From the NCBI RefSeq assembly GCF_000425785.1, contig NZ_KE384453.1, positions 55,644-119,643 on the forward strand: a stretch of 64,000 bases of DNA, given 5' to 3'. This DNA is from Pseudomonas taiwanensis DSM 21245. Lineage in GTDB: Bacteria; Pseudomonadota; Gammaproteobacteria; Pseudomonadales; Pseudomonadaceae. Under the pieces are notes generated by a model, which worked only from the letters and a program-made list of their open reading frames with translations, did not search any database and was not told where the DNA came from. A program made the position numbers and the translations under genes. Of the stretch, positions 1 through 7,595 are shown piece after piece (the first letter of the stretch is position 1; every line of letters starts with the position of its first letter).

Positions 1-2
1 AC

Positions 3-79
3 GGACTCATAGCTCAGCTGGATAGAGTACTCGGCTACGAACCGAGCGGTCGGAGGTTCGAATCCTCCTGAGTCCGCCA
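3..79 (+). tRNA. tRNA-Arg (anticodon ACG)
   Basis: Cloverleaf of 77 nt with encoded CCA. The acceptor stem GGACTCA (3-9) pairs with TGAGTCC (69-75), followed by discriminator G and CCA at 77-79. The anticodon loop CTACGAA sits on a perfect TCGG/CCGA-type stem and gives anticodon ACG, which reads CGN arginine codons after A34 deamination. The T-arm GGAGG-TTCGAAT-CCTCC is canonical. A Rho-independent terminator follows immediately. Confidence 0.97.
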
Positions 80-89
80 TACATCAAGA

Positions 90-116
90 AGCCCGCTCAA
101 ATCGAGCGGGCTTTTT
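90..116 (+). terminator. Rho-independent terminator after tRNA-Arg(ACG)
   Basis: AGCCCGCTC (90-98), a five-base loop and GAGCGGGCT (104-112) form a 9-bp GC-rich stem followed by a T run. It lies 10 bases past the tRNA 3' end, so it should end the tRNA transcript. Confidence 0.9.
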
Positions 117-170
117 GTTTTTCGTTGTCGCTGAATTGTCAGCAATGTGCAACTAAGCTTTCGGGTAAGG

Positions 171-204
171 GTCGGCTTGCCGGCGATGGGTTGCGCAGCA
201 GCCC
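171..204. repeat. REP-like palindromic fragment
   Basis: Contains CGGCTTGCCGGCGATG followed by GGGTTGCGCAGCAGCCC, two short self-complementary stems. This is the familiar extragenic palindromic motif of the P. putida group. The core CGGCTTGCCGGCGATGA-like segment recurs at 11871-11895. Confidence 0.6.
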
Positions 205-505
205 AGTCCCTTCACGAACTGAAAGCCTACAGGCGCATGATAAATGTGCTTTTAACGTCAGAGCAGCCGTCGCACTGATAGCTTCGAGCGTTGTCCTAGC
301 TTTATCGCGCAAACGATTGTTCTGGCCAAAAATTTAAGCGATCTGACAGCTTAGGCAGTGTATGATTGCGCCCGTCAGCCCCGCCGGGGCTTGTGGAATA
401 CCACCATGGACTTACCCAGTAGTTACTCCTTAAGAAGATTCATACAGAAAGATCTGACCGATTGATTCTCCCGGCGTGCTCCGCTGCTGGGAGTGGAGTT
501 CGCCT
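205..505. other. Gene-free stretch upstream of mgtE
   Basis: About 300 bases with no convincing gene. It holds a TATGAT hexamer (361-366), which could be a -10 element without a good -35 partner, and a GCCCCGCCGGGGC palindrome just after it (about 378-391). If transcription starts near 373, mgtE has a leader of about 130 nt. An open frame of 70 codons covering 125-337 runs through the REP motif and lacks a ribosome binding site, so I do not call it a gene. Confidence 0.4.
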
Positions 506-1948
506 ATGACTGAAGTAGAAGTAAAAAAAGGCCAAGAGAGCCTGCAGGATCGCCTGGCCCAGGTGGTCGAGCTGCTGCAGCGCCAACGAGTGGTCGAAGA
601 CCTGACGCACCGCCAGGAAGGTCACCACCATGACCTGGTGGAAAACCTCGTCCACCGTCAGAACCTGGTTGAGCTGCAACGCAAGCTCGACGACCTGCAC
701 CCTGCCGACATTGCATACATCCTCGAAGCATTGCCACTGGAAGACCGTCTGACGGTTTGGCAGCTGGTGCGCTCGGATCGCGATGGCGACATTCTTCTTG
801 AAGTCTCCGACGCCGTGCGGCAAACCCTGATCGCCGATATGGACGATCACGAGCTGTTGGCTGCCGCCAAGGAGATGGATGCCGACGAGCTGGCCGACCT
901 GGCCCCAGAGTTGCCGCGAGACGTCATTCACGAGCTCATGGAAAGCCTCGATGCCCAGCAGCGTGAGCGCGTACGCTCGGCACTGAGCTACGACGAAGAG
1001 CAGGTCGGCGCGCTGATGGACTTCGAGATGGTCACCATCCGCGAAGACGTCAGCCTGGAAGTGGTGCTGCGTTACCTGCGCCGGCTCAAGGAGCTGCCGA
1101 ACCACACGGACAAGCTGTTCGTGGTCGACTATGACGGCAAACTCAAAGGCGTATTGCCCATCAAGCGTCTTTTGGTCAACGACCCGGAGAAAAAGGTGGC
1201 GGAGGTCATGGCGACTGACCCCGTGTCCTTCAACCCTGAGGAAGACGCCTACGACGCGGCCCAGGCTTTCGAACGTTACGATTTGGTTTCCGCTCCGGTG
1301 GTGGACAAGAGCGACCGTTTGATCGGTCGTCTGACCATTGACGAGATGGTCGACCTGATCCGTGAGGAGAGCGAAAGCGAAGTGCTGAACATGGCCGGTC
1401 TGCGCGAAGAGGAAGATATCTTCGCCTCGGTCTGGCGCTCGCTGCGCAACCGCTGGGCTTGGTTGGCGATCAACCTGATCACGGCGTTTCTGGCGTCCCG
1501 CGTGATCGGTCTGTTCGAAGGCTCGATTGAAAAGCTGGTTGCGCTGGCGGCGCTGATGCCGATCGTGGCAGGCATTGGCGGTAACTCCGGTAACCAGACC
1601 ATCACCATGATCGTGCGGGCCATGGCGCTCGATCAGGTGTCTCCGGGCAACACCGCGCGCTTGATGCGCAAGGAATTGGCGGTCTCTCTGCTCAATGGCC
1701 TGATCTGGGGCGGCGTGATCGGGGCGGTTGCCTTCTGGCTATATGGCAGTTGGTCGCTGGGGTTGGTGATGACCGCGGCAATGACCCTGAACCTGTTACT
1801 GGCAGCGCTGATGGGGGTGTTGATCCCGATGACCCTGACCCGTCTGGGGCGCGACCCTGCCATGGGCTCTAGCGTGATGATCACTGCGGTAACCGACAGT
1901 GGTGGCTTCTTCATTTTCCTGGGATTGGCAACGCTGTTCCTGATGTAG
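506..1948 (+). CDS. mgtE: Magnesium transporter MgtE
   Basis: 480-residue inner-membrane Mg2+ channel/transporter. The N-terminal alpha-helical MgtE_N domain covers roughly residues 35-135. Two CBS domains follow (about 140-265, with FEMVTIREDVSL and VMATDPVSF starts), then a C-terminal membrane domain of about five helices from residue 310. The hallmark GIGGNSGNQT in the second helix of that domain is part of the pore signature. In the family, Mg2+ bound between the N and CBS domains closes the channel. I chose the ATG at 506 because GGAGTGGAG lies 6-14 bases upstream; an in-frame ATG at 476 would add 10 residues without a good ribosome binding site. Length matches bacterial MgtE. A terminator follows at 1993-2020. 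Confidence 0.95.
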   Translation: MTEVEVKKGQESLQDRLAQVVELLQRQRVVEDLTHRQEGHHHDLVENLVHRQNLVELQRKLDDLHPADIAYILEALPLEDRLTVWQLVRSDRDGDILLEVSDAVRQTLIADMDDHELLAAAKEMDADELADLAPELPRDVIHELMESLDAQQRERVRSALSYDEEQVGALMDFEMVTIREDVSLEVVLRYLRRLKELPNHTDKLFVVDYDGKLKGVLPIKRLLVNDPEKKVAEVMATDPVSFNPEEDAYDAAQAFERYDLVSAPVVDKSDRLIGRLTIDEMVDLIREESESEVLNMAGLREEEDIFASVWRSLRNRWAWLAINLITAFLASRVIGLFEGSIEKLVALAALMPIVAGIGGNSGNQTITMIVRAMALDQVSPGNTARLMRKELAVSLLNGLIWGGVIGAVAFWLYGSWSLGLVMTAAMTLNLLLAALMGVLIPMTLTRLGRDPAMGSSVMITAVTDSGGFFIFLGLATLFLM

Positions 1949-1992
1949 GAAGGGGTTGCCGATGGGCTGATTTAGGCAGCCCATGGCGACGC

Positions 1993-2020
1993 AAAAAAAA
2001 GCCAGCTTACGCTGGCTTTT
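1993..2020. terminator. Bidirectional terminator between mgtE and amrZ
   Basis: AAAAAAAAGCCAGC, loop TTAC, GCTGGCTTTT. The stem has an A run on one side and a T run on the other, so it can serve mgtE on the plus strand and amrZ on the minus strand, whose coding regions converge here. Confidence 0.9.
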
Positions 2021-2038
2021 TAATGCTTGCTCGAAGCC

Positions 2039-2365
2039 TCAGGAGGCGTCGGCAGCCATTTCCACATCGTGAGCGATGAGGGCGACCAGCGCATTCTGCT
2101 GGCGGTGGGAGAGCTGGCGGAAGCGTTGCAGCAACTCGCGCTCATGCAGGGACAGTTCAGGGCTGTCCAGGCGCATGCTTAGCTCGTCGCCCAGCGCACC
2201 TTCCTGGATAAGGCTTTGTTCCAGGCGAGCGATGATTTCAGAGTTCATGCTGCGGTGGTGGTTGCGCGCTACCTCGGCAATGCGCTCACGCATTCCGTCT
2301 GGCAGGCGGACGACAAACTTGTCAGCGGTGCGGCTCGAATAGATAGCCTGTTTCATTGGGCGCAT
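2039..2365 (-). CDS. amrZ: Ribbon-helix-helix transcription factor AmrZ
   Basis: 108-residue DNA-binding protein of the Arc/MetJ ribbon-helix-helix family. The beta strand DKFVVRLPDGMRERI and helix NSEIIARLEQSL (residues about 15-52) are the Arc-type domain. The extended N-terminus MRPMKQAIYSSRTA and the C-terminal helix rich in QNALVALIAHD match AmrZ of pseudomonads, where the C-terminus mediates tetramerisation. AmrZ controls alginate and other exopolysaccharides, c-di-GMP enzymes and flagellar genes (it represses fleQ in several species). Presence about 55 kb from fleQ in the same window is notable but the regulatory direction here is inference. No ideal ribosome binding site is visible; the start was chosen by agreement with the family N-terminus. 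Confidence 0.9.
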   Translation of the reverse strand: MRPMKQAIYSSRTADKFVVRLPDGMRERIAEVARNHHRSMNSEIIARLEQSLIQEGALGDELSMRLDSPELSLHERELLQRFRQLSHRQQNALVALIAHDVEMAADAS

Positions 2366-2711
2366 ATAAATTGACCGGATTTTTTGGTTCAGGGGAAGCG
2401 GTTCTCAAATTGGCCGCACGGGGTGGAAGTACGACCGTGGCGACGACAAAATGTTCAACCGTCGTGAAAAATTGGGTGCTCATCTTGCCTCAAGGTCGCC
2501 GTTTCCTTGGCGTCAATTCTGTGACAAATAGTGAGCCGGATAAAGGCTTTTTGCCAGTACCAATTATCAGAAATGAGCACTGGTTTGAAAAGTTTTGCAT
2601 GTACCGGCACGCCACACCGTCAGACCTTTGCCGTCAAAAACTGGTAAATCGCAGCAAAGGGTCGGGAAAACACCTAGAATGCGCGGGTTTCCTACATTGA
2701 GCATAGTGGCT
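2366..2711. other. Intergenic region between divergent amrZ and phnN
   Basis: 346 bases separating two divergent genes, noticeably less GC-rich than the flanking coding sequence. It must carry both promoters, but I could not identify a confident -35/-10 pair or an AlgU-type motif. No small gene is supported: the open frame of 114 codons over 2356-2700 has no ribosome binding site and no protein-like composition. Confidence 0.35.
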
Positions 2712-3299
2712 ATGCAACATGACGCAAGCGCCCGCAATACTCCCTCAGGCCGCCTGATCTACCTGGTAGGACCATCAGGTTCAGGAAAAGATTCCCTGAT
2801 CGATGCATCGCGTGCGCAATTGACCGCCGCTGGGGTGGAAATTGCCCGTCGGGTCATCACGCGATCTGCTGAGTCCAAGGGCGAGGCGGCGCACGGTGTC
2901 ACGTCCGAGCGCTTCGAGGAGATGCGCAAGGCTGGAGCGTTCGCCATGCATTGGCGAGCCAATGGTCTGGATTACGGTATTCCGTCGCAAGTGGACCAAT
3001 GGCTCAGTGAGGGCCGGCATGTGCTGGTCAATGGTTCGCGCGCCTACCTGCCTTTGGCGCGGCAGCGTTACCCCGACATGGTGGCGGTATGCATTGCCGT
3101 GCGGCCAGAGGTGTTGCGCCAGCGTTTGCTAGCCAGGGGGCGTGAAACGTCGGAAGAGGTCGAGCAGCGCTTGGCGCGCAATGCCCAGTTGCAGACCGGG
3201 CAGGAGCCGGGTGTGCATGTGCTGGATAACTCCACTTCGCTGGAAATGGCCGTCGAAGGGCTGCTGGCGCTTTTGAGACAAGAGCGCCTGCTGGACTAA
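2712..3299 (+). CDS. phnN: Ribose 1,5-bisphosphate phosphokinase (PhnN)
   Basis: 195-residue P-loop kinase of the guanylate-kinase fold. Walker A GPSGSGKDS lies at residues 20-28, followed by the RRVITRSA segment typical of PhnN and guanylate kinases. PhnN phosphorylates ribose 1,5-bisphosphate to PRPP, the last step of the C-P lyase phosphonate route, and gives a minor PRPP source. No phn C-P lyase genes lie nearby, so it is an orphan here. The ATG at 2712 is preferred since it leaves a normal N-terminus 19 residues before the P-loop; a longer frame from 2595 would add 39 residues of non-protein-like sequence. The ribosome binding site is weak. Guanylate kinase is less likely because the sequence matches PhnN in length and motif. 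Confidence 0.85.
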   Translation: MQHDASARNTPSGRLIYLVGPSGSGKDSLIDASRAQLTAAGVEIARRVITRSAESKGEAAHGVTSERFEEMRKAGAFAMHWRANGLDYGIPSQVDQWLSEGRHVLVNGSRAYLPLARQRYPDMVAVCIAVRPEVLRQRLLARGRETSEEVEQRLARNAQLQTGQEPGVHVLDNSTSLEMAVEGLLALLRQERLLD

Positions 3300-3350
3300 G
3301 CGTTTTGCCAACATCGGAAATCGCCTACGTGCAAAAAGCCCGACAGAGAC

Positions 3351-3379
3351 ATGACAAACGGCATTGCGCTGGTTAACAT
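3351..3379 (+). promoter_or_regulatory. Probable sigma-70 promoter of tRNA-Arg(CCT)
   Basis: ATGACA (3351-3356), a 17-base spacer and TAACAT (3374-3379), followed by a GC-rich discriminator. The predicted start is about 35 bases before the tRNA 5' end, which fits a stable-RNA promoter. Confidence 0.5.
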
Positions 3380-3420
3380 GTTTGCCGTCCTGCCGTGTAG
3401 CGCTCGCTGCCGGCTCTTGT

Positions 3421-3497
3421 GTCTCAGTAGCTCAATTGGATAGAGCATCCCCCTCCTAAGGGGAAGGTTGCAGGTTCAATTCCTGCCTGGGACGCCA
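3421..3497 (+). tRNA. tRNA-Arg (anticodon CCT)
   Basis: 77-nt cloverleaf with encoded CCA (3495-3497). Acceptor GTCTCAG (3421-3427) pairs with CTGGGAC (3487-3493). The anticodon loop CTCCTAA is flanked by a CCCC/GGGG stem, giving anticodon CCT for AGG codons. T-arm GCAGG-TTCAATT-CCTGC. Minor arginine tRNAs of this kind are common integration sites; the sequence just downstream (3498-3752) has no recognisable gene and is followed by an accessory gene pair. Confidence 0.96.
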
Positions 3498-3752
3498 CTC
3501 AAAGCCCAAACAAATTACCTTTGCACCAAGCGTGGCAACCGGATCGCCGGTACATCCACGCTTAAAGTTTCCTGTCAGCATGCCGATCACTTGGTCACTG
3601 GATACGGGCAATGCATCCGTATCGCCAATGGTTGAAGTTGCTGCCTTCAGCGGCAGTGTGCGTCGCCTTGCGTCCACTTCAATTCATGCCCCGCTGCTGG
3701 TCGACGCAGCCCGCGGTGGGCATTGGTCACAATGAGTTCTGAAGGGGCAAGT

Positions 3753-4619
3753 ATGAATTTTTATGTCAACCAGGTGAAAAACAAGCCGGACTACCGGGGC
3801 TCGCTGTTCAAGGGCGACATTTTCCTGGAGACCGGCCTTGGCAATGCGCACCAGTTGTGCGCCCTGGCCCGGCAGAGCATCACCGCTGCGTTCGATGGCG
3901 AAACCGATCACCAGTCGCTGCACAAGATGATGCCGGTGGAAACCTTCGTCGAGCGTGTCACCGCACTCAAGCGCCAGTTCACCAATGGCCCTGAGGCCAA
4001 GGCGCTGATCCGCGATTTCATTCGGGAGATCGGGGCCGACCCGAAGGACTACATCTTCGACGTGCCTCGGGTACGTGTGGTACCCAACTATGACTATCTG
4101 CACGCGGGCGTGAGCTACGCCTACAAGCCGCACCGCGATACCTGGTACGGCAGTGTGGAAAGCCAGGTCAACACCTGGATGCCGGTGTACAGCATCGAGC
4201 CCGACCAGACCATGATGATCAACCCGGCCTACTTCGACCGTCCTGTGCAGAACAGCTCCGCCCAATGGAGCCTGAACGACTGGATCAATGTGCAACGGCA
4301 CAAGGCTTCTCAGAACATCACCGAAGAGACCCGCGTGCACCCGGTGCCGTTGGAGGACATCGACACCAGCGCCGAGTTGCGCGTGGCCGCCAACAGCGGC
4401 GAGATGCTGATATTCTCCGGTTCCCATTTGCACGGCACCGTGGCCAACTTCACCGACAAGGTGCGCTTCAGCGTGGACTTTCGCCTGATCCACCTGCAAG
4501 ACCTGCTGCACAAGCGCGGCGCGCCGAACGTCGACAATGGCTGTTCGGATGCAGAGGCCGGCTTCAAAGATTTTTTCAATGCCAGCGACTTTTCGCAATT
4601 CCAGGGAGTTAACCCATGA
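3753..4619 (+). CDS. 2-oxoglutarate/Fe(II)-dependent oxygenase-like protein
   Basis: 288 residues. The sequence PHRDTWYG places a metal-binding His127-x-Asp129 pair, SGSHLHGT provides a distal His (225 or 227), and Arg238/Arg244 in the following strand could bind the 2-oxoglutarate carboxylate. This is the facial-triad arrangement of the phytanoyl-CoA dioxygenase-like cupin fold. Substrate unknown. The start at 3753 is preceded by AAGGGG at good spacing; alternatives are ATG 3732 and TTG 3723. The gene overlaps the next one by 4 bases (ATGA), so the two products are probably made together and act on the same molecule, for instance hydroxylation plus O-methylation of a sugar or small metabolite. 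Placement directly after a tRNA gene hints at an acquired module. Confidence 0.7.
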   Translation: MNFYVNQVKNKPDYRGSLFKGDIFLETGLGNAHQLCALARQSITAAFDGETDHQSLHKMMPVETFVERVTALKRQFTNGPEAKALIRDFIREIGADPKDYIFDVPRVRVVPNYDYLHAGVSYAYKPHRDTWYGSVESQVNTWMPVYSIEPDQTMMINPAYFDRPVQNSSAQWSLNDWINVQRHKASQNITEETRVHPVPLEDIDTSAELRVAANSGEMLIFSGSHLHGTVANFTDKVRFSVDFRLIHLQDLLHKRGAPNVDNGCSDAEAGFKDFFNASDFSQFQGVNP

Positions 4620-5338
4620 CCAAGCGTCGCCTGACTGCTGCCGAGGTCGAGTACAACGAAAAGCGCGCTAGCGTGCTGAGCCGTGTCGATGCCCAATACG
4701 TGGCGGATGCGCCGTTCGTGTTTGCCAACCGTATCGCCGTGACCGCCGCGCTGTCGCGCATCGAGCTGTTCAAGATGGTCCAGGACATCCCTGGCGCCAT
4801 CGTCGAGTGCGGTGTGTACAAAGGCAACTCGCTGATGCTGTACATGCAGCTTTCGATGATCCTGGAACCTTACGCGATCAACCGTTCGATCATCGGTTTC
4901 GATACTTTCGGCGGCTTTGCCAGCATCGACGCCGAGCAGGATCCAGCCGACATCAACGAGAGCATGTTCTCCGATACGGACGAGACCCTGATCCAGGACA
5001 TGATCGAGGCAAACGACCTGATCCGTCCGGTCAACCGTATCCCCCGTTGCGAGATCGTCAAGGGCGACATCCTGGAGACCGTACCGGCTTTCGTGAAAAC
5101 CCGTCCTGACCTGGTGGTGGCGATGCTGATCCTCGACACCGACCTGTACTCGTCGACCAAGGTCGCCTTGGAGACGTTCCTGCCATACATGCCAAAGGGT
5201 GCGATCGTGGTGCTGGATGAAGTCGCCTATCGCAACTTCCCAGGCGAGACTGCCGCTCTGCGTGACGTGCTGGACCTGAACAAAATCGAGCTCAAGCGCC
5301 TGCCGTTCGACTCGTCGGTGGGGTACTTCCGCGTCTGA
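4616..5338 (+). CDS. TylF/MycF-family SAM-dependent O-methyltransferase
   Basis: 240 residues. IVECGVYKGNSLM (about residues 62-74) is the SAM-binding motif I of the TylF (macrocin O-methyltransferase) family, IGFDTFGGF is motif II, and LILDTDLYSSTKVALE followed by GAIVVLDE carries the acidic residues that bind the divalent metal. The family methylates sugar hydroxyls on macrolides, polysaccharides and glycolipids. It is translationally coupled to the upstream oxygenase-like gene. The acceptor is unknown; a surface glycan or deoxysugar is the natural guess because similar genes sit in the flagellin glycosylation island later in the window, but there is no direct link. Confidence 0.8.
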   Translation: MTKRRLTAAEVEYNEKRASVLSRVDAQYVADAPFVFANRIAVTAALSRIELFKMVQDIPGAIVECGVYKGNSLMLYMQLSMILEPYAINRSIIGFDTFGGFASIDAEQDPADINESMFSDTDETLIQDMIEANDLIRPVNRIPRCEIVKGDILETVPAFVKTRPDLVVAMLILDTDLYSSTKVALETFLPYMPKGAIVVLDEVAYRNFPGETAALRDVLDLNKIELKRLPFDSSVGYFRV

Positions 5339-5424
5339 TGTGAACCATCGGCATGAGAGGGCACGACCTGGGCGTCGGCCCTTTCATGTGCGGTTCTCCT
5401 TGACCGGGATAAAGGCGAGGAGGA

Positions 5425-5988
5425 TCAGACCTCCATCGCTTCCAGGGCCTTCTCGCGGTCCTGTGCGCTCTGCGATGTCGCCACGTCAGCGCCTACCTGG
5501 GCCCGCGCTTCACTCAGCGCCTGTTGTTGCACCTTGGCCTGGGTGTTCATCTCGATATCTTCCTTGATCCGCTGGGCGATCTGCTCACCGATCTTCTGCT
5601 TCTGCTCCGGCGGCAGGGCTTCGAACTCCTCGACCGTCAGGCCCAGTTCTGCCAGAACCTTCTCCTGCACCTTCTCTTCCGGTGTCTTGGCCATGTACTC
5701 ACGGAATTCCTGCAGGGCATTGCTGGTGTCCTGCGAGTTGATGCTGGCCTGCTGGCGCGCCGCGATGTCGGGGTTTTGCAGCAGCACCTTGAGTTTGGCG
5801 AAGGCCTCTTCGCGGGCATCTTCGGCGTTTTGCTGTGCAGTGTTGCCCTGACTGTTCTGTTGAGCCGAGGTATTGCTGGTGGTTACCGGGGGACGTGTCT
5901 GCACGACTTCGGCCAGTGCCTGTTCATTGCTGACTCGCTGCTGTTGGATGTTCGCCTGCCAGCCCAGGCCGTTGGATGTAATGAGCAT
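5425..5988 (-). CDS. Conserved hypothetical protein, Gln-rich and helical
   Basis: 187 residues from an ATG preceded by AAGGAGGAAAC, a near-perfect ribosome binding site, so it is a real gene. The N-terminal MLITSNGLGWQANIQQQR is followed by a low-complexity Gln/Asn/Ser/Thr stretch (residues about 30-65) and a long charged alpha-helical region with LTVEEFEALPPEQKQKIGEQ. No signal peptide, membrane segment or known motif is visible. The gene is convergent with the methyltransferase gene and stands alone. Function unknown; the composition suggests a cytoplasmic helical protein or a secretion substrate, but neither is supported further. Confidence 0.75.
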   Translation of the reverse strand: MLITSNGLGWQANIQQQRVSNEQALAEVVQTRPPVTTSNTSAQQNSQGNTAQQNAEDAREEAFAKLKVLLQNPDIAARQQASINSQDTSNALQEFREYMAKTPEEKVQEKVLAELGLTVEEFEALPPEQKQKIGEQIAQRIKEDIEMNTQAKVQQQALSEARAQVGADVATSQSAQDREKALEAMEV

Positions 5989-6153
5989 GTTTCCTCCTTG
6001 GAAAGGTATAGGACAGGAGGGGGGGTCGCAAAAGCTGTGCCAGGCGCGAAAAGCGCGAACGTAGAGCGCTTTGGCCATTTCCGGCGGGCATTTGCTCGGA
6101 ACATGCTTGCCCTTGTGCGGAATGACCTTGCCGCAGGCGGCAAGCACGGGATG

Positions 6154-6188
6154 AAAAAAGACCCGCGGCGCCTGGGGCGCAGCGGGCC
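6154..6188 (-). terminator. Terminator of the bkd operon
   Basis: Read on the minus strand: GGCCCGCTGCGCC, loop, GGCGCCGCGGGTC, then six T. It lies 25-60 bases past the lpdV stop. Confidence 0.8.
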
Positions 6189-6213
6189 AACATCGGCCGT
6201 AGCCGCTTCAGTG

Positions 6214-7593
6214 TCAGATATGCAGTGCGTGGCCCAAGGCGCGCAGTGCTGCTTCCTGCACCGCCTCGCCCAAGGTCGGATGGGCGTGGATGGTGCCGGC
6301 GATATCCTCCAGTCGCGCACCCATTTCCAGTGACTGGGCAAAGGCGGTGGACAGCTCGGAGACCGCCACGCCAACCGCTTGCCAGCCAAGGATCAGATGG
6401 TTGTCGCGACGCGCCACCACCCGCACGAATCCGCTTTTCGACTCCAGGCTCATGGCCCGGCCATTGGCGGCGAACGGGAACTGCGCGACGATACAGTCAA
6501 GGCCTTGCGCGGTTGCCTGCTTGGGGGTTTTGCCGACCACCACCACTTCCGGGTCGGTGAAACACACCGCCGCAATGGCCGCAGGCTCGAAACGCCGTGC
6601 CCTGCCGGCGATGATTTCGGCCACCATCTCACCTTGCGCCATGGCGCGATGGGCAAGCATGGGTTCGCCCGCCACGTCACCGATGGCCCAGACATTGCGC
6701 ATGCTGGTCTGGCAGCGGTCGTCGACGGCAATGGCCGCGCCGTTCATCTTCAGGTCCAGGCATTCCAGGTTGTAGCCCTGGGTACGGGGACGGCGTCCGA
6801 CCGCCACCAGCACCCGGTCGGCGTCCAGGCTCAACTGCGCGCCCTGGCTGTCGCGGGCCAGCAGGCAGCCATCGGCATAGCCCTCGACGCTGTGGCCAAG
6901 GTGCAGCCGGACACCCAGTTTCTTCAAGGTTTCGGCCACGGGTGCGGTCAGTTCGCTGTCGTAGGTCGGCAGGATGCGCTCGCGTGCCTCGACCACGCTG
7001 ACCTCGGCGCCCAGCTTGCGGTAGGCGATGCCCAGCTCAAGGCCGATGTAGCCGCCGCCGACCACCACCAGATGCCGGGGCAGGGTCGTGGGCGCCAGGG
7101 CTTCGGTGGACGAGATGACGGCACCACCCAGTGGCAGCATCGGCAACTCGACGCTGTTCGAGCCAGTGGCCAGCAACAGGTGTTCACACTGGATGCGCTG
7201 GCCGTCGACCTCGACATGCTTGCCGTCGAGGATCTTCGCCCAGCCATGGATCACCTTCACGCCATGCTTCTTCAGCAAGGTCGCCACGCCGGTGGTAAGA
7301 CGGTCGACGATGCCATCTTTCCACGCCACGCTGCGGCCGATGTCCAGGGTTGGCGAGCTTACGCTGATGCCAAGCGGCGACTGTTCGGTGTGCCGTGTCA
7401 TCTGATGGAACTGCTCGGCCACGTGGATCAGTGCCTTGGAGGGTATGCAGCCGACGTTCAGACAGGTACCGCCCAGGGCCTGGCCTTCCACCAGCACGGT
7501 GGGGATGCCCAGTTGCCCGGCACGGATGGCGGCCACGTAACCGCCAGGGCCGCCGCCAATGATCAGCAGTGTGGTATCGATAGTCTGTTGCAT
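6214..7593 (-). CDS. lpdV: Dihydrolipoyl dehydrogenase of the branched-chain complex (E3, LPD-Val)
   Basis: 459-residue FAD-dependent E3 that reoxidises the dihydrolipoyl arm of BkdB using NAD+. GGGPGGYVAAIRAGQLG binds FAD near the N-terminus, GGTCLNVGCIPSKAL holds the redox-active Cys pair, VVVGGGYIGLELG is the NAD site, and HAHPTLGEAVQEA near the C-terminus gives the catalytic His-Glu dyad. ATG 7593 is chosen because GGAG stands 6 bases before it and the length equals the 459 residues known for P. putida LPD-Val; a GTG at 7599 is in frame. Last gene of the operon, starting 3 bases beyond the bkdB stop region. Confidence 0.95.
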   Translation of the reverse strand: MQQTIDTTLLIIGGGPGGYVAAIRAGQLGIPTVLVEGQALGGTCLNVGCIPSKALIHVAEQFHQMTRHTEQSPLGISVSSPTLDIGRSVAWKDGIVDRLTTGVATLLKKHGVKVIHGWAKILDGKHVEVDGQRIQCEHLLLATGSNSVELPMLPLGGAVISSTEALAPTTLPRHLVVVGGGYIGLELGIAYRKLGAEVSVVEARERILPTYDSELTAPVAETLKKLGVRLHLGHSVEGYADGCLLARDSQGAQLSLDADRVLVAVGRRPRTQGYNLECLDLKMNGAAIAVDDRCQTSMRNVWAIGDVAGEPMLAHRAMAQGEMVAEIIAGRARRFEPAAIAAVCFTDPEVVVVGKTPKQATAQGLDCIVAQFPFAANGRAMSLESKSGFVRVVARRDNHLILGWQAVGVAVSELSTAFAQSLEMGARLEDIAGTIHAHPTLGEAVQEAALRALGHALHI

Positions 7594-7595
7594 GC

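Noticed and set aside
125..337. 70-codon frame after the first tRNA
   Set aside because: Runs through a REP-like palindrome, lacks a ribosome binding site and has no protein-like pattern.
3456..3677. Minus-strand gene overlapping tRNA-Arg(CCT)
   Set aside because: Starts at GTG with no ribosome binding site and its C-terminal RPRQELNLQPSP is the usual product of reading across a tRNA gene.
5340..5567. 75-codon frame at the end of the TylF-type gene
   Set aside because: Overlaps the hypothetical gene on the other strand, which has an excellent ribosome binding site.
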